This document shows, in pieces, positions 46,270 through 57,510 of a stretch of 64,000 bases of DNA. Position 1 is the first letter of the stretch; each line of letters begins with the position of its first letter. The notes beneath the pieces are model-generated. The model saw nothing but the letters and a program-made list of their open reading frames with translations. It searched no databases and had not been told where the DNA came from. The position numbers and the translations under genes were made by a program. The stretch lies in the NCBI RefSeq assembly GCF_000005505.3, contig NC_016134.3, positions 9,344,624-9,408,623 of the forward strand, given 5' to 3'. This DNA is from Brachypodium distachyon (Eukaryota > Streptophyta > Magnoliopsida > Poales > Poaceae).

Positions 46270-46730
46270 ATGGATCGCAGTTCCGGCTCATCGATAAGGT
46301 GGTATGGTGCTTCGCGAGGCAGTTCCAGTGGTTCGAGCTCATCGTTTCCCCTGTTGTCGTCGCCCATCCCGTACCGCGAGAAGCCAATGGAATACTTGCC
46401 GGCGGTGCTCTGCGACTGTGGGATGAAATCGCCACGTTGGATTTCGTGGAACCTGAAGAACCCAAGGATGAGGTACCACACATGCCCCTTACGCCGGGTA
46501 AGTTTTGCAGTGGTCGCGCTCTCCGTCTCTGAAAATTTCCAGTTTTCGTCATTTGAAAATTTCCTTTGTGGGTGTTTTAGGTTTCTGGCGGATGCAGCTT
46601 CTTTCTATGGCTTGACTCAGCAGCTCCATCGTTCTTGAGAGATTTAATTGGAGATCTTCGTGACTGCCGTGTCAAATGGAAGAAGGAAAAGGAAATGCTG
46701 AAGTCTGAACTTGAAGATGTTGAAATGTAG
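46270..46730 (+). CDS. GRF-type zinc-finger protein carried by a MULE
   Basis: Exons 46270-46497 and 46581-46730 join in phase 0 with GT-AG ends (acceptor GTTTTAG) to give 125 residues. After a serine-rich start, residues about 47-85 form a GRF zinc finger: C-D-C-G-M-K-S-P-R-W-I-S-W, R-Y-H-T-C-P, then across the splice G-G-C-S-F-F-L-W-L-D, so all four cysteine ligands are present. A lysine/glutamate-rich helix follows to the stop (L-I-G-D-L-R-D-C to K-S-E-L-E-D). GRF fingers bind single-stranded nucleic acid in enzymes such as APE2 and TOP3A; short plant GRF plus coiled-coil proteins are numerous, unstudied and often TE-linked. The frame is fully open, unusual for cargo of an old element. Confidence 0.82.
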
Positions 46731-47443
46731 CTTCTTCAGACAAAACAGAAGCTTTCTGTACTTGGACTAGAGGAACTTTACTTCTTTTATGCTTTGAATA
46801 TGTCTCACCAATTCTTATGTCAACCACACCATCATCTTGCCATCATCTTGCTCCTGCTCCTGTGCCTCATTATCTGCCATAGAGACCACAAATGCGGCAT
46901 CTGATTGAGATGTAATCGAGCGGGTCGAAATCCTCTGAGCCTAAAAAATTCAAAAACCCTAGGTCAATTTCGAAACAATCTGCACTAACCCTACGAACCG
47001 AAGAACCCTAACACTGAGATGAGAGGAAGTGGAAAGATCTGATGGCACCGACCTTTATCCATGGCGAGATTCCGCTAACCGACCCATGCTGCAGAACATT
47101 CGCGCGCGCCTTGCTCCGATTCGCTACGCCGGGTGCGTCACCGTTGGGATGGAGATGGTGACGGCTCGACTAGGAAAGGAGAGGAGATGAAACGACTGAA
47201 ACGAATCGCGCGGCGATTTAGTTCCGGTACCAACTGCTTCGGCCACGTGAGCAAGTCAACAAAATGGTCAAATAGCCTAATCAGTCCCTAAACCGTCCTA
47301 AATGTGTCACGTAGAGTCTAAAACCGCTTAGGGGCATGATTTAAATGGTATTACGGAATTCAGGGGTCTAAAAAACCGGTTTTGAACTTCATGGGGTTAT
47401 GTGGCCGGAGCGTCAAATTTGATGGTGAAATATGGACTTCTTT

Positions 47444-48171
47444 CTTAGAGAAAAAATTGTTCCAGAAAAAGTGTGCGGCCCATTGTTTTGGCTCGTTCGG
47501 GCAGGTTTTCATGCTTAGGCCCGGCCCACGGACCGAGAAATGAAAAAAGCCTGACCGTTGTGCTTCATGCCAGGGCCGGGCCGAAAAATTCATGTCGTGC
47601 CGGACTTTTTCCGTGCCCACCATCTTGGTTCTCACTTCACTTCCAATGCCCTCTCAAAAAAAAAAAAACTTCACTTCCCACTGCTACGCTAGGTCGTCGA
47701 GCGGATTCCCGATGCCGCGGCGGCGGCGCTCGCCGTAGCCGAGAGCCAAGGACTAGCCAGCGGTCGCCTGGTCCGGCGGCATTCGTCGGCTTCCTCGATT
47801 TGATTTAGCACCATGAAGAAGAAGGTGATTACGCCCGAAATCGAATCGAATCAGGGATCCAATTAAATTACTTCCGATTTGCGCCGGCGGCTCACCCAAC
47901 CAGTTGCTCATCCATCTGGTTTGTGCAGGTTCCGCCGAGGCTGGATCTCGGCGGCGGCAAGGAGGAGGATCTCCACTCAACATGGTTCGGTCTCCGTGGT
48001 TCCGGGGGTGCAGGAGACGACGGTCGCTGCCAGCTCCGTCGACGTTCTGACCGACCTGGGCGAGGTCTTCTCCGCCGAGGAGATCGTTTTTCGACATGGT
48101 AAGCACGCACGCACTTCTTCTTCTTCTCGCCCCCCGTCGTCTTGTTCCGAATCTGCAGCAATGAACAAAAT
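47444..48171 (+). other. GC-rich 5'-exon-like region of unknown gene
   Basis: Resembles a promoter plus first exons: pyrimidine/A-run block at 47650, GC-rich 47700-47800, a possible start at 47813 (MKKK) with a donor, and an acceptor CAG near 47930 followed by a GC-rich block with donor at about 48100. The joined frame ends quickly, and a neighbouring frame (V-D-V-L-T-D-L-G-E-V-F) is open instead, so a frameshift or wrong exon model is likely. Product not recognised. Confidence 0.35.
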
Positions 48172-48470
48172 AGATGCCCCACAATCGTGCGTGTACTAGC
48201 TTTGTAGGGTAATCAAAACAAGTTGGCTCTTTGCTCTTGTTGATCTTATCTGTATGGGAGAGGATGACTTCACATGGGAATACAAAGTCTTTCTCCGATG
48301 CTTTCCGAGATGTAGTAGTACATACTTATGTGCATACAGACGGCTTTTTGCTAATTACATCCATGTGACAGCAACGGGGCAGAAGAAAATATACAAGCGT
48401 GCAAGCTTATTAATTAGCAGCTGGGTTAGGATAAGACTAAATTAAGACACAAAGACTATAGTGCTATTAA
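48172..48470. repeat. Left copy of a repeat flanking the kinase locus
   Basis: Contains ATGCCCCACAATCGTGC, TTTGTAGGGTAA, GAGGATGACTTCAC, then GAAGAAAATATACAA(G/T)CGT, CAAGCTTA and AAGATAAGACTAAAT-like phrases. All recur in order at 55364-56060. Confidence 0.8.
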
Positions 48471-50836
48471 ACTAGCTGCCTGCCCCGAGGTCTTCCAAAT
48501 TGCCCATCTAACTTAATTTCGATCAGCGAGGCAATATGTCGGCGTCTTAAGCCAGTGGCTCGCACATGCTTACTCCATTGCTGTCGCAGTATTAATTAAA
48601 CGGGAAAGATAGCACTAGTGCTAAATATTTATGCATCCAATCACTCTTAACAAACTGCTGGAGCTGGATGGGATCCAGGATTATGATATATAGATCCTCT
48701 TTCCTGTCCGTCAACGAACAAGCCGCGTCGCTCACTCTCTGGCCGGATCCTTTCCATACGTGTTCCATCAGCAAATCTTCCATCCATTTCCAGGTTAGCC
48801 AAAAATGTATGCAAGCTTCTGATTTTACCTACTAATTAAGCAAGTTTTGATCGATCCCCCCATCTTAATTTTCCGCCTTGATTTATGTCTCCCGGCCCTG
48901 CTCCCGTATTCTTGTTACTTGTTGAGATATATGAGATTGAGCTTTTGTGTTAGCTGGTTCGTGTATGAAAACTCAATACTATGATTTTGTCTCGGTAACA
49001 AACTGGATTTTTTTACCGATGAGCATGCATGGATCGAGACAGATTTACCTGTCTTCATGCATGCATCTGCTCACTGGTGTTATCAGTCGATGGCTGTTAG
49101 GTTTTTCCTTGAACGCACTTAGAATTTGGGGAGGTATATGTTATCTGTCGTCTAATGTGAGAATAATTGCATCCTTTTTTTCGAAAAGGAGGTTGAAACC
49201 CCCGACCTCTGCATCAAAACGATGCACACAGACAAAAATAATTGCATCTCTGTTGGAATAAAATTGCACGTATTTCAGTCTAGTTAGGTTTTGTTCCTGA
49301 ATCCGAATCAGTTTAGCATAGCTATGATAGTTGCTTGTATATATACACGGGTAAGCCTAGCTTGTAAGAAGAAAAAAGATTGCGAGAAGAGAAAAAAAAA
49401 AAGAGAAGGCATATGGCCAAATAATTGTTTGATCGTGTGTGTGCATCTTCATGCGATTGATCTTGGGCAAAACCAACAATCTCTCTATGCCACTCCATGT
49501 AACTCAATGTGATTTTAGGATCACGTCTTCAATTCAAGTGTTTGAGCTTCAGTTAGCAGTTTTCAATATTCAGTAAAGAGGCCGAAGTGGTATCGGGTGA
49601 TCTGGATCGTCTATCAGGGATACAACGGTCTGCAAGCAATTACTTTAAGAAGAATCACTGTATAAGTCATTTTTTGTCGTTTTTTACTTTATTGAGTGTG
49701 TCCTTTAGCTTCTTTTACTGCTAATTCCAGTCCATATAAAGCCTTGTAAGATCTAGATCGAACAATCTTTGATCCCATATTGTAACCCTAGCCGCCATGA
49801 CTGCGACCTAAGATATATCCAAAATACCAAAACATTATAAAATCCCCTAAAAACTACAAAAAATAGTCTGTTTTGTGTGTGTTGCTCCTCGAGACCTGAC
49901 ATGCAACTAGACTTGCCATTATTTTTTTGTCTGTGTAGTTTACTTCTGCCACCAAAAGAGCCCCTAGCTAGTTAGGAGTACGAAACAAAGTACATAGCAG
50001 ATAGCTTAGCATTATCTGCTTTCATAATCAGATGTGATCGTCATTGTTTATTTACTTCCATGAGCTCTTCTCACTCTGAACAATTTTAATTGCCTTATAA
50101 TTAATACCTCAGATGTTCTGTAATCTCAAGAGACTACGCTGCTATGCACCGTTAATAAAGTTTTCTACAGGTTTGAACATAATAATTGATCGAGAGAATT
50201 GGAAAGTAAATGTCACATGGGTAGGGTCTTTCATGTTCAGTGATTTCAGTTTTGATTTTGTTCAAATGACCGAACTGCTCACTTGAAATTGAATGAGATT
50301 CAACCAAAGTTTGACATTTTTTTACAAACTTCTGAAATTTATCTGAATTTGTGTTTACTACTAATTAACGAAAATGGTTGAAATATTTTGACCTAAAGAA
50401 AGTTATTTCGGCACCCACTGAAACAACCGGAACTCTGAAATTTCATTGAAATTGAGAACCATCAATACGCCTGCAAATTGGTTCCTCAATATAAAAAGTT
50501 TAAAACACTCAAATTTGTAAACCGTTATTCGAGTTGGAACATCTTAAAATAGGCTTTTGCTATTTCTATAACTATTTCTAAATCACCAGTAATTAATTAC
50601 CGTTGAACCAGATCAAGATTGGTACAAGTGCGAAAGCATGAGAATATCTTGATCGGACGGTTGTCACCGTTTATTGGGCAATATGCACTTTAAAAAACTT
50701 GGTAAATTTAGCTTTGATCTATAGCAGTATGTCTAATTTTTTTATCACATGCTTTTATCTTATGTGAAATGGTTTGTGTTATTAGATCATCTAGCTAGCA
50801 TACTCAAGTTTGTCCTACTAAGAGCTACAGAATACG
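48471..50836. other. 2.3-kb region upstream of the kinase gene
   Basis: AT-rich with no recognised coding frame, apart from a small LINE tail (49174-49236). The last few hundred bases should contain the kinase gene's promoter; no clear TATA box could be assigned. Confidence 0.45.
49174..49236 (-). mobile_element. Severely 5'-truncated LINE tail with 12-bp TSD
   Basis: 63 bases beginning with a T-run and TCGAAAAGGAGG, then GACCTCTGCATC: the 3' end common to grass L1 elements, on the minus strand. Perfect flanks AATAATTGCATC at 49162-49173 and 49237-49248 prove insertion. Confidence 0.85.
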
Positions 50837-52364
50837 ATGGAGAACAAGTTACAGCATACAAGTGCGATTCCAATAGAGTTTACAATGGATTTGTTAGAAC
50901 ACGTTACAGATAACTTTTCTGAGGAGCACAAAATTGGTTCTGGCAGATATGGAGTAGTTTACAAGGTACGCTTTTTATATATAACGTATTTCCTTTTAAA
51001 ATATTACGTATGGCTAACTATAAGATCATTGCGGTGGCTAACGAGAGATATCTGCTAGCGCTAACTACATTAACCCATGCATTAAAATGTGATTTCTATA
51101 ACAGGGAATATTAGACAATGGGGAAGAGATAGCTGTCAAGAAGCTTCATCCCATGCCAGGACTTGACGATGAGCAATTCAATAATGAATTAAAGAACCTC
51201 GTGAGCGTCCAACATCAGAATATAATAAAGTTAGTTGGCTACTGCTATGAACAGCGATATGTGCATGCTGAGTACAATGGAGAACATGTTTTTGCTAAAC
51301 TTGTAGAAAGAGCTCTCTGCTATGAATACTTGGAGGGTGGAAGCCTTGACAAGCATATTTCTGGTATATATCATGATGCTCTACATAATTACTGTGTATA
51401 TTATTTTCCAGATCCATAAATTATGTAGAGTCTACTTTATAGAACCCTAAATTTTTGCCTCCTTAATGTACTAATTTCTGTTTACTTTACTTCCATAGAT
51501 GAATCATTCGGATTTGATTGGTCCACACGTTACAAAATAATTACAGGACTTTGTGATGGTGTCAACTACCTTCATAATGGATTCGGACATCCTATTTACC
51601 ATCTGGACTTAAAACCAGAAAATATATTGTTGGACAAGACCATGACACCAAAAATTGCAGATTCTTTTCCATGACTCTTTGGTTCAATGGAAAGCCATAT
51701 GACAAATCAAATGGCAGGAACGCTGTAAGTTGATTAACTGACACCTCATGAAAAGTATCTGGCCTCCTCTATCATAGTTCTTCTTTTTACAATTAATAAT
51801 TGTATTTACTATCATGCAGTGGATACATGCCACCAGAATACATCAACCATTGTATGATCTCATCAAAGTTCGACATATTCAGTTTGGGTGTTATAATTAT
51901 AAAAATAGTGGCAGGCTTGGATGGTTACTGGAAATCTGCAGAGGTGTCGACTTCGGAAGAGTTTATTGAGCTTGTAAGTAAATAATCCTATATCATGAGT
52001 ATCTAGTAATCTTTTTTCACAAATGGACTTGGAATACTATGTCATGCCTTAATTACCTTGGTACATGCATTAAATCTTTCAACATTTGAAGGTACATGAC
52101 AACTGGCAAAAAAGGCCGCAGACAACAATGTTTTCCTATAGTACATCACATGAAATTAAAACATGTATAGAAATAGCATTAAGGTGCGTGGAGTCCGATC
52201 GACAGAAAAGACCTACGATAAAGGAGATTGTGGATGAACTGAAAAGGCCTATAGGCCAAGTATATACGACAAGGAAGTTTACATTCAAGTTGTTAGACCA
52301 TATTACAAATCACTTCTCCAGAGATCAAATACTTGGTCGTGGTGGGTTTGGAGTAGTTTACAAG
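50837..52364 (+). pseudogene. Tandem-kinase gene, first kinase (K1), stop codon in DFG motif
   Basis: Exons 50837-50965, 51105-51363, 51499-51724, 51820-51973 and the start of 52092-52364. They encode a complete-length Ser/Thr kinase domain of the receptor-like (CRK/LRR_8B-like) type: a leading F-T-M-D-L-L-E-H-V-T-D-N-F, glycine loop G-S-G-R-Y-G-V-V-Y, V-A/I-A-V-K-K-L lysine, C-helix F-N-N-E-L, catalytic loop Y-H-L-D-L-K-P-E-N (no arginine: non-RD), then G-Y-M-P-P-E-Y. At the DFG site the codons read D-S-F-P followed by TGA (51672-51674), a net one-codon deletion plus changes; the frame is the same on both sides. There is no signal peptide or transmembrane segment. K1 flows directly into K2 through exon 52092-52364. 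Confidence 0.87.
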
Positions 52365-53611
52365 GTATGAACGGTTCACACTTACCTCTGCTCTCCCGCA
52401 AATGATACTTTACGGCAACTACAAAAACCTATATTTCATATATTAACAGAAATTTATATCATATCGACTGAAATTTTTAACAGGGAATGCTCGACACTGG
52501 CGAAGAGGTTGCTGTGAAGAAACTTTATAACATGCCGTCGCTTGACGACCATCTATTCGATAACGAATTAAATAATCTTATGAGAGTAAAACATCAAAAT
52601 ATTGTACGGTTAGTTGGTTACTGCCATCATACAACACAAGTAGTTGCCGAGTACAAAGGGAAACATGTATCTGCCAGTGTAATTGAAAGGGCTCTCTGCT
52701 TCGAATACTTGGAGGGCGGAAGCCTTGACAATCATATTTCTGGTTTGATTGTGCTATACTTTGACTACATTATTTTTCATGTAAATAAAATTATCCGTAA
52801 ATTCAATGTCTCTATTAATATACTTTTTCTGTGTACACTTTTGCAGATGAATCATGTGGATTTGAATGGCACACGCGTTACAAAATAATTAGGGGGATAT
52901 GCGATGGTTTAAATTACCTTCATACTGGATCCCAACATCCCATTTACCATCTAGACTTGAAACCAGCAAATATATTACTTGATAAGAACATGACGCCCAA
53001 GATTGGAGACTTTGGTTTGTCAAGACTCTTTGATTCGATGCAAACCTATATCACACAGGCCCAAAGCGCTATGGGAACACTGTAGGTTGATATCATAGTA
53101 GTGATCGATTTATTTTATCAACATTTCTAAAGTAAATGTATTTGATATGATGCAGTGGGTATATGCCACCAGAGTACATCGACGAACACCAAATCTCACC
53201 GAAATTTGACATATTCAGTTTGGGTGCTATAATCATACGAATAATGGCAGGGAATGTGGGCTACTCCAACTATATAACAATGCCTTCCAGACAATTTGTT
53301 GAGATTGTAAGAAAAACTATTCTATGACGGAAGACAGCCATGTATTGATATTATAAATATTATGATGTGTCTTAACTCTGCGCATGCATGCCACTTCTTA
53401 ACGTTATTCTTTTTCAATTTTGCAGGTACAGGAAAACTGGAAAAAAAGGTGGACAGAAGCATTGTCACCAAATGCGTCAGAGGAAGTGAAGACGTGTATC
53501 AAAATAGCATTAAGATGCGTGGAGACGAACCGCACGAAAAGGCCTAATATAACTGAGATTGTAGATGAACTGAGTAAGATCGGTACTCCCAGAAGTTCAC
53601 CAATTGCCCAG
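52092..53611 (+). CDS. Tandem-kinase gene, second kinase (K2), intact catalytic motifs
   Basis: Exons 52092-52364 (shared: K1 C-lobe then K2 N-lobe without an intervening Met or stop), 52484-52742, 52847-53081, 53156-53306 and 53426-53611, with the same intron positions and phases as K1. Motifs: [29 protein letters not shown] (non-RD), D-F-G at 53008-53016, G-Y-M-P-P-E-Y, and the C-lobe R-C-V-E-T-N-R. All residues for catalysis are present. The last exon ends in a donor (CCAG/GTATGT), so a further exon may once have followed; none is recognised. Tandem kinases of this class in wheat and barley (for example Rpg1, WTK1) give rust resistance. With K1 broken, K2 would need internal initiation, so the gene may be dead. 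Confidence 0.82.
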
Positions 53612-55363
53612 GTATGTCATAGTGCTCATAATAACTCACCTTTCATGACTTCCTCATCCCATATTTTACAGACTTATATGAAATGCTTAAACTTGTATTG
53701 CTTGATATGCCAATAAGATCTATAAAGCTTCCGTTTAAAAAATAAACAGTAATATCCCACTCATACAGCCCCATCAAATCGTAGATATTAACTTTCGATC
53801 AACTATATATCTAAATGTAGGCCTTGGAATGTTGCGGGCTCAACTGGATTTTCGGGTGCGAGAGATGACAGCAGGTTTGAATATTGGATTGGGTTCAAAC
53901 CGGTGGAGGAAAAAAAAAGGAGTCGGATTGGTGGGGCTTTAGTAGAAACTGTCATACTGTGCAGGCAGATGCGACAAAAGCATGTGTAATAACTTCAATG
54001 TTTTGTTTGCAAATTTATGATATGGTTGCAAGAACACCATATCAACTGAGATTGTTGCAAGTTGATAGGTTGTATGCACGTTACATTTATATATCAACAC
54101 ACGAAATTAGTTGGCCCTTTATAAAGCAGCTCATCGTGTCTGGTACCGCAGTAGCTTCAGACTGAACCCTGTGTTCCTCGTTCCGTTACATAGCACTCCC
54201 TTCGTTCCTAAATACTTGTCGTGGTTTTAATGCAACTTTGTACTAAAACCACGACAAGTATATCTTGTAACATCCTTCTCTTTTGTGTCACTGCCTGTGC
54301 GTTTCTGTGAAGCGGCTTTCTTTCGTCTCCCTGTAAATAATCGGCGCACACACTTGCTTAAAAATAATCCATGAGAGCTGAGCTTTGTGGCAGGGGCAAT
54401 GCCCCAAGCTCCAAAACTTAAAAAGGCCCGAGATGGGATTGTCAAGTGCGCGCGGATGGGGTGATGCTATCCTGCCTGTCAGTGGTTCAAGGGAGATCAC
54501 TGTACGAAATGTCAAGAAAAAAAAATCAACTGTTCGGGGAGAACCAGAAGCAAGCGGCTTGGCTGGATCAAGTGCATCCAACCCAACATGGAAAGCTCAA
54601 AGCAGGCTTTCTCCCGTGGAACTGCAGGAGCCCACGAATCAACGACCATGGGCTTTCCTGGGTTGCTCGCCATTAGGCCCCCATGCAGGATATCTTCCGG
54701 ACGCGCGAGCTCAGAGGGAGTAATTAATGTCGAATGTCAATTGCGCAATTTGACGAGCACATATATATCTAATTTTTTGTGTTCTATACGCTTTTACTAT
54801 ACTTTTGTTTGCGGGTTTTCTGGATTTTGTCTCGCGCCATTATCTCGCTTTGCTAACTGTATGAACCCATTTCAGACTTGTTTCTTCAATGGTCAATTGT
54901 AAGACATCACTGTCATTTCTCTAGGTCGATGTGTACTATAATCGAAACCAGAATGTTAGTTTAAGCATCTCTCTCAACTGCTAACTGTTTACTTGTGTGT
55001 GTTTTTGTCAGTAACTCAGTGGGATGCAATGCATGCATGCATGACTTATTCTTCATGTAACCGACACTAGCTAATTATTGTTTAAATAAACTTGATCACT
55101 ACGGAATACCTCTTGGTAGTTTTGGCACCCATTTGGAGTAGTATATGCACCTATGCTTATGCAGGTGCCTTGGTATGGCATGGTAACACACCGTGGTCTG
55201 GCTTTGTTCAGATCTGCATTCTGTTATATATGGACCCTATTGCTGCTGATTGTAATCGCTTTTGTGCTGAGTAATCAATGCCCTTTTTCTCGCAAAAAAA
55301 GTACTCCAATATAAATGGTCAGAGAAAATATGTACCATTCTGAAGTAATGAAACAAAGTAGAT
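53612..55363. other. Intergenic, 3' of the kinase gene
   Basis: No kinase, MSP or vWA coding sequence, and no other known domain. Contains the foldback at 54212-54261 and short frames without similarity. Confidence 0.45.
54212..54261. repeat. Perfect 18-bp inverted repeat, truncated Stowaway-like
   Basis: ATACTTGTCGTGGTTTTA (54212-54229) is mirrored at 54244-54261 around a 14-base loop. A ctcccttcgttcctaa left end (54187) points to an internally deleted Stowaway element. Confidence 0.75.
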
Positions 55364-56060
55364 ATGCCCCACAATCGTGCATGCATATATAGTTTTGTAG
55401 GGTAAACCTAGCAAGTTGCTCTTCACTCTCATCGATCTTATCTCTATGGAGGATGACTTCACGTGGGTATTTCTCCCAATCTTATCCTAGATGTTTTGCC
55501 CTCATCGATCTTAATTTTCTATATGGAGGATGACTTCACTGGTGGGTCTACAGGGTTTTAGTTTCATATATACCCAAGTATACAATATATATGGTTGGTT
55601 AGTTGGAACAACATGCATGCATATGGATGCTTCAAACTTGTTGTTAGGTGGAATAAGAGGATTGCATTTGTAACATATGGTGTCTACAGAGATTTAGTTT
55701 CATACATACCCAAGTTGGTTTATTCTATGGAAAGTGTCAGTGTTATAATCTATATATTCATCTAATTAAGAAAATGAAATGCTTCAATGAAAAATTTCCT
55801 TCCCAATCACATTACGCTGTAATTAACTTTTTTAGAGAAATTACACTGTAATTAACTGTCTGTACATACGTACAGAAGGATGCCAATTAGTTACATTGAC
55901 GTGATAGCAACGAGGAAGAAGAAAATATACAATCGTACGTGCAAGCTTAATTATTGGCAGCTCGGCCAAGATAAGACTAAATGAAGACATGCATGAACAC
56001 TTAATTATTAGCAGCGCACTCAGTTGGGTCAAGATAAGACTAAATTAAGACATGAGTTGC
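55364..56060. repeat. Right copy of the repeat flanking the kinase locus
   Basis: Mirrors 48172-48470 in direct orientation but is longer: the GAGGATGACTTCAC phrase occurs twice (55448 and 55525) and the AAGATAAGACTAAAT(G/T)AAGACAT phrase twice (55970 and 56033). Confidence 0.78.
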
Positions 56061-56369
56061 TATCACAGTATTTTTTTAGCGACTCTTTGTCCTTGTGAGT
56101 AAGGCTGCTTTTCTCAGCTGTACCTCCTTTAGAGTGTTGTACTGTTCCCCTAACACCATGCAAGTATCCCAAGCCTGAGAACACAATTAAGGATGATGAT
56201 AGCAGCCCAGAAATGGACCAAGTTTCCATCCTTCTTTGCCTTTCCTACTAGGATTCAGACTCCTATTTGGTACGACGATCTTAATTATCTCCTATAGTCC
56301 AAAGCTCACAGAAACATCAGAAATCCGCTGAGAATGAATTAAGTAAAGAACATGCATATACGTAGATAA

Positions 56370-56486
56370 TACTCACTCCGTCCCATATTAAGTAACTTTC
56401 TATTACATGTATTTAGACGCTTTTTGGGCATAGGTACATGCATATTTGGACAAATTTGATTCACTTAATACGAGAAGGAGGGAGTA
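56370..56486. mobile_element. Stowaway-type MITE, post-duplication insertion
   Basis: TA-flanked, left ctcactccgtcccatattaa, right ttaatacgagaaggagggag. The corresponding site in unit 2 (about 61515) is empty, with one TA. Confidence 0.9.
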
Positions 56487-56853
56487 ATAATCATGTTCCA
56501 AAAAACTGCTAAGGCCAGAGACAATACATAAACATATTAGACCATTCATGACACATATATATCACGGTGGACAGTGTGTCTATGGCTTTATTACAAGCAG
56601 CAAGAGGAATTAAATAGGCTTGTAAGCCCACACACGCACACATGCGCGATGTACATGCATATAGTTGAGACCAACAGATGGATCGACTAGAGGTCCTCCC
56701 ATACACTCAACAATTTATATATTGGAGATAAACATTAACATAACTTGACCATATAGCTTGAAGCAAAGCGACATATATGCATATGAATGTCATCCATGCA
56801 TGCATGCTGGTAGCAATGCGAGCATGTCGTTTTAGGCTTGTCCTTCTTCCATG

Positions 56854-57408
56854 TTAACTAGCGACCACTCCCATTTCTTCCATCTTAGCAACCACTGTCA
56901 AATTAAAAATATAAATACCATTTAGCGCATGAGTTAATTTTGCAATGGAAATGTAGTACTCCCTCTGTCCCATATTAAGTGTCTCAAATTTGTTCAGTTA
57001 TGAATGTATCTATGCCTAAAAAGCGTCTAGATACATGTAATATTTCAACACTTAATATGTGACGGAGCGAGTATAAGATGTCTTCCCTGTTGCAAGTAAT
57101 ATGATTGAAGTTGTGAGGTGAGGCATGCATGAAGTCAACAAAGTACATTAAGATAATGCATGGAAGGCCACACATATGAATAGAGTGAGTTTCGTGAATT
57201 TACCGGAATCGGCCAGAAAACAGGGGAAACAACAAATGTTCTTGCAGATTGTGTCGGAGCTACCATCAGCAATACAATCAGAACAACATGCTTTTGCCTT
57301 GGAAGATTTGCAGCTGCTGCACTGTGCCGCGGTGGCCGAGTTGACAGTGAGGCTCAAGAGGAGCAGGCACATGATCACCATCAAAGTGGTAGTCCTCTTT
57401 CCCTCCAT
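56854..57408 (-). CDS. Small secreted Cys-rich peptide, copy 1 (two exons)
   Basis: Exon 1 is 57408-57204 (205 nt), exon 2 is 56894-56854, phase-1 intron, about 81 residues. M-E-G-K-R-T-T-T precedes a leucine-rich signal peptide ending A-T-A-A. The mature part has nine cysteines: C-x2-C-x7-CC-x2-C-x9-C-x3-CC-x2-C, then F-L-A-D-S and a short acidic tail. I do not recognise the family with certainty; CC pairs recall thionins, but spacing differs. Compared with copy 2 an extra 7-base AGTTAAC creates an early stop and drops the last residues (E-E-G-Q-A), and the TATA region is deleted. The intron holds a Stowaway element. Confidence 0.7.
56957..57073. mobile_element. Stowaway-type MITE within the intron of copy 1
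   Basis: TA-flanked, left ctccctctgtcccatattaa, right ttaatatgtgacggagcgag. It lies in the intron; absent from the intron of copy 2. Confidence 0.9.
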
Positions 57409-57510
57409 TTTCCTCCTGCTGTTGCTGCTACCTGCCTTGGTTACCTAGCTAACTTTCTTGGTTTTGTGTTGATACTTGAGAGGTGCTTCTTGAATGGATG
57501 TTGCTAGCAG

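Larger units (their letters stand above)
41617..47443. mobile_element. Mutator-like element carrying a GRF gene, split by a solo LTR
   Basis: Long inverted arms match: left outer part about 41617-41648, continuing after the solo LTR at 46016-46190; right 47225-47443. Shared runs include AAGAAAGAAGTCCATATTTC, GACGCTCCG, AATCATGCCCCTAAGCGG and CTAATCAG beside GGCTATTT. Removing the solo LTR and one copy of its GACGC duplication makes the left arm continuous with its mirror. The body encodes an intact small gene and no transposase, fitting a Pack-MULE. I found no clear 9-bp duplication at the outer ends. Confidence 0.75.
56090..57510. repeat. Segmental duplication, unit 1
   Basis: Matches 61320-62440 across AGCCTGAGAACACAA, GGTACGACGATCTTAATTAT, GTGTCTATGGC(T/C)TTATTACAA, AGTTGAGACCAACAGATGGA and the whole peptide gene. 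It differs by two Stowaway insertions in this unit and many point changes. Confidence 0.9.

Noticed and set aside
47813..48199. Possible first exons of the tandem-kinase gene or another gene
   Set aside because: The exon model stops after about 60 codons, frames conflict, and nothing links it by splicing to the kinase at 50.8 kb; left as an unassigned 5'-exon-like region.
57176..57448. Plus-strand 90-codon frame over the Cys-rich peptide gene, and its twin at 62112-62366
   Set aside because: Antisense to the spliced peptide exons; the minus strand has a signal peptide, conserved cysteines and splice sites.
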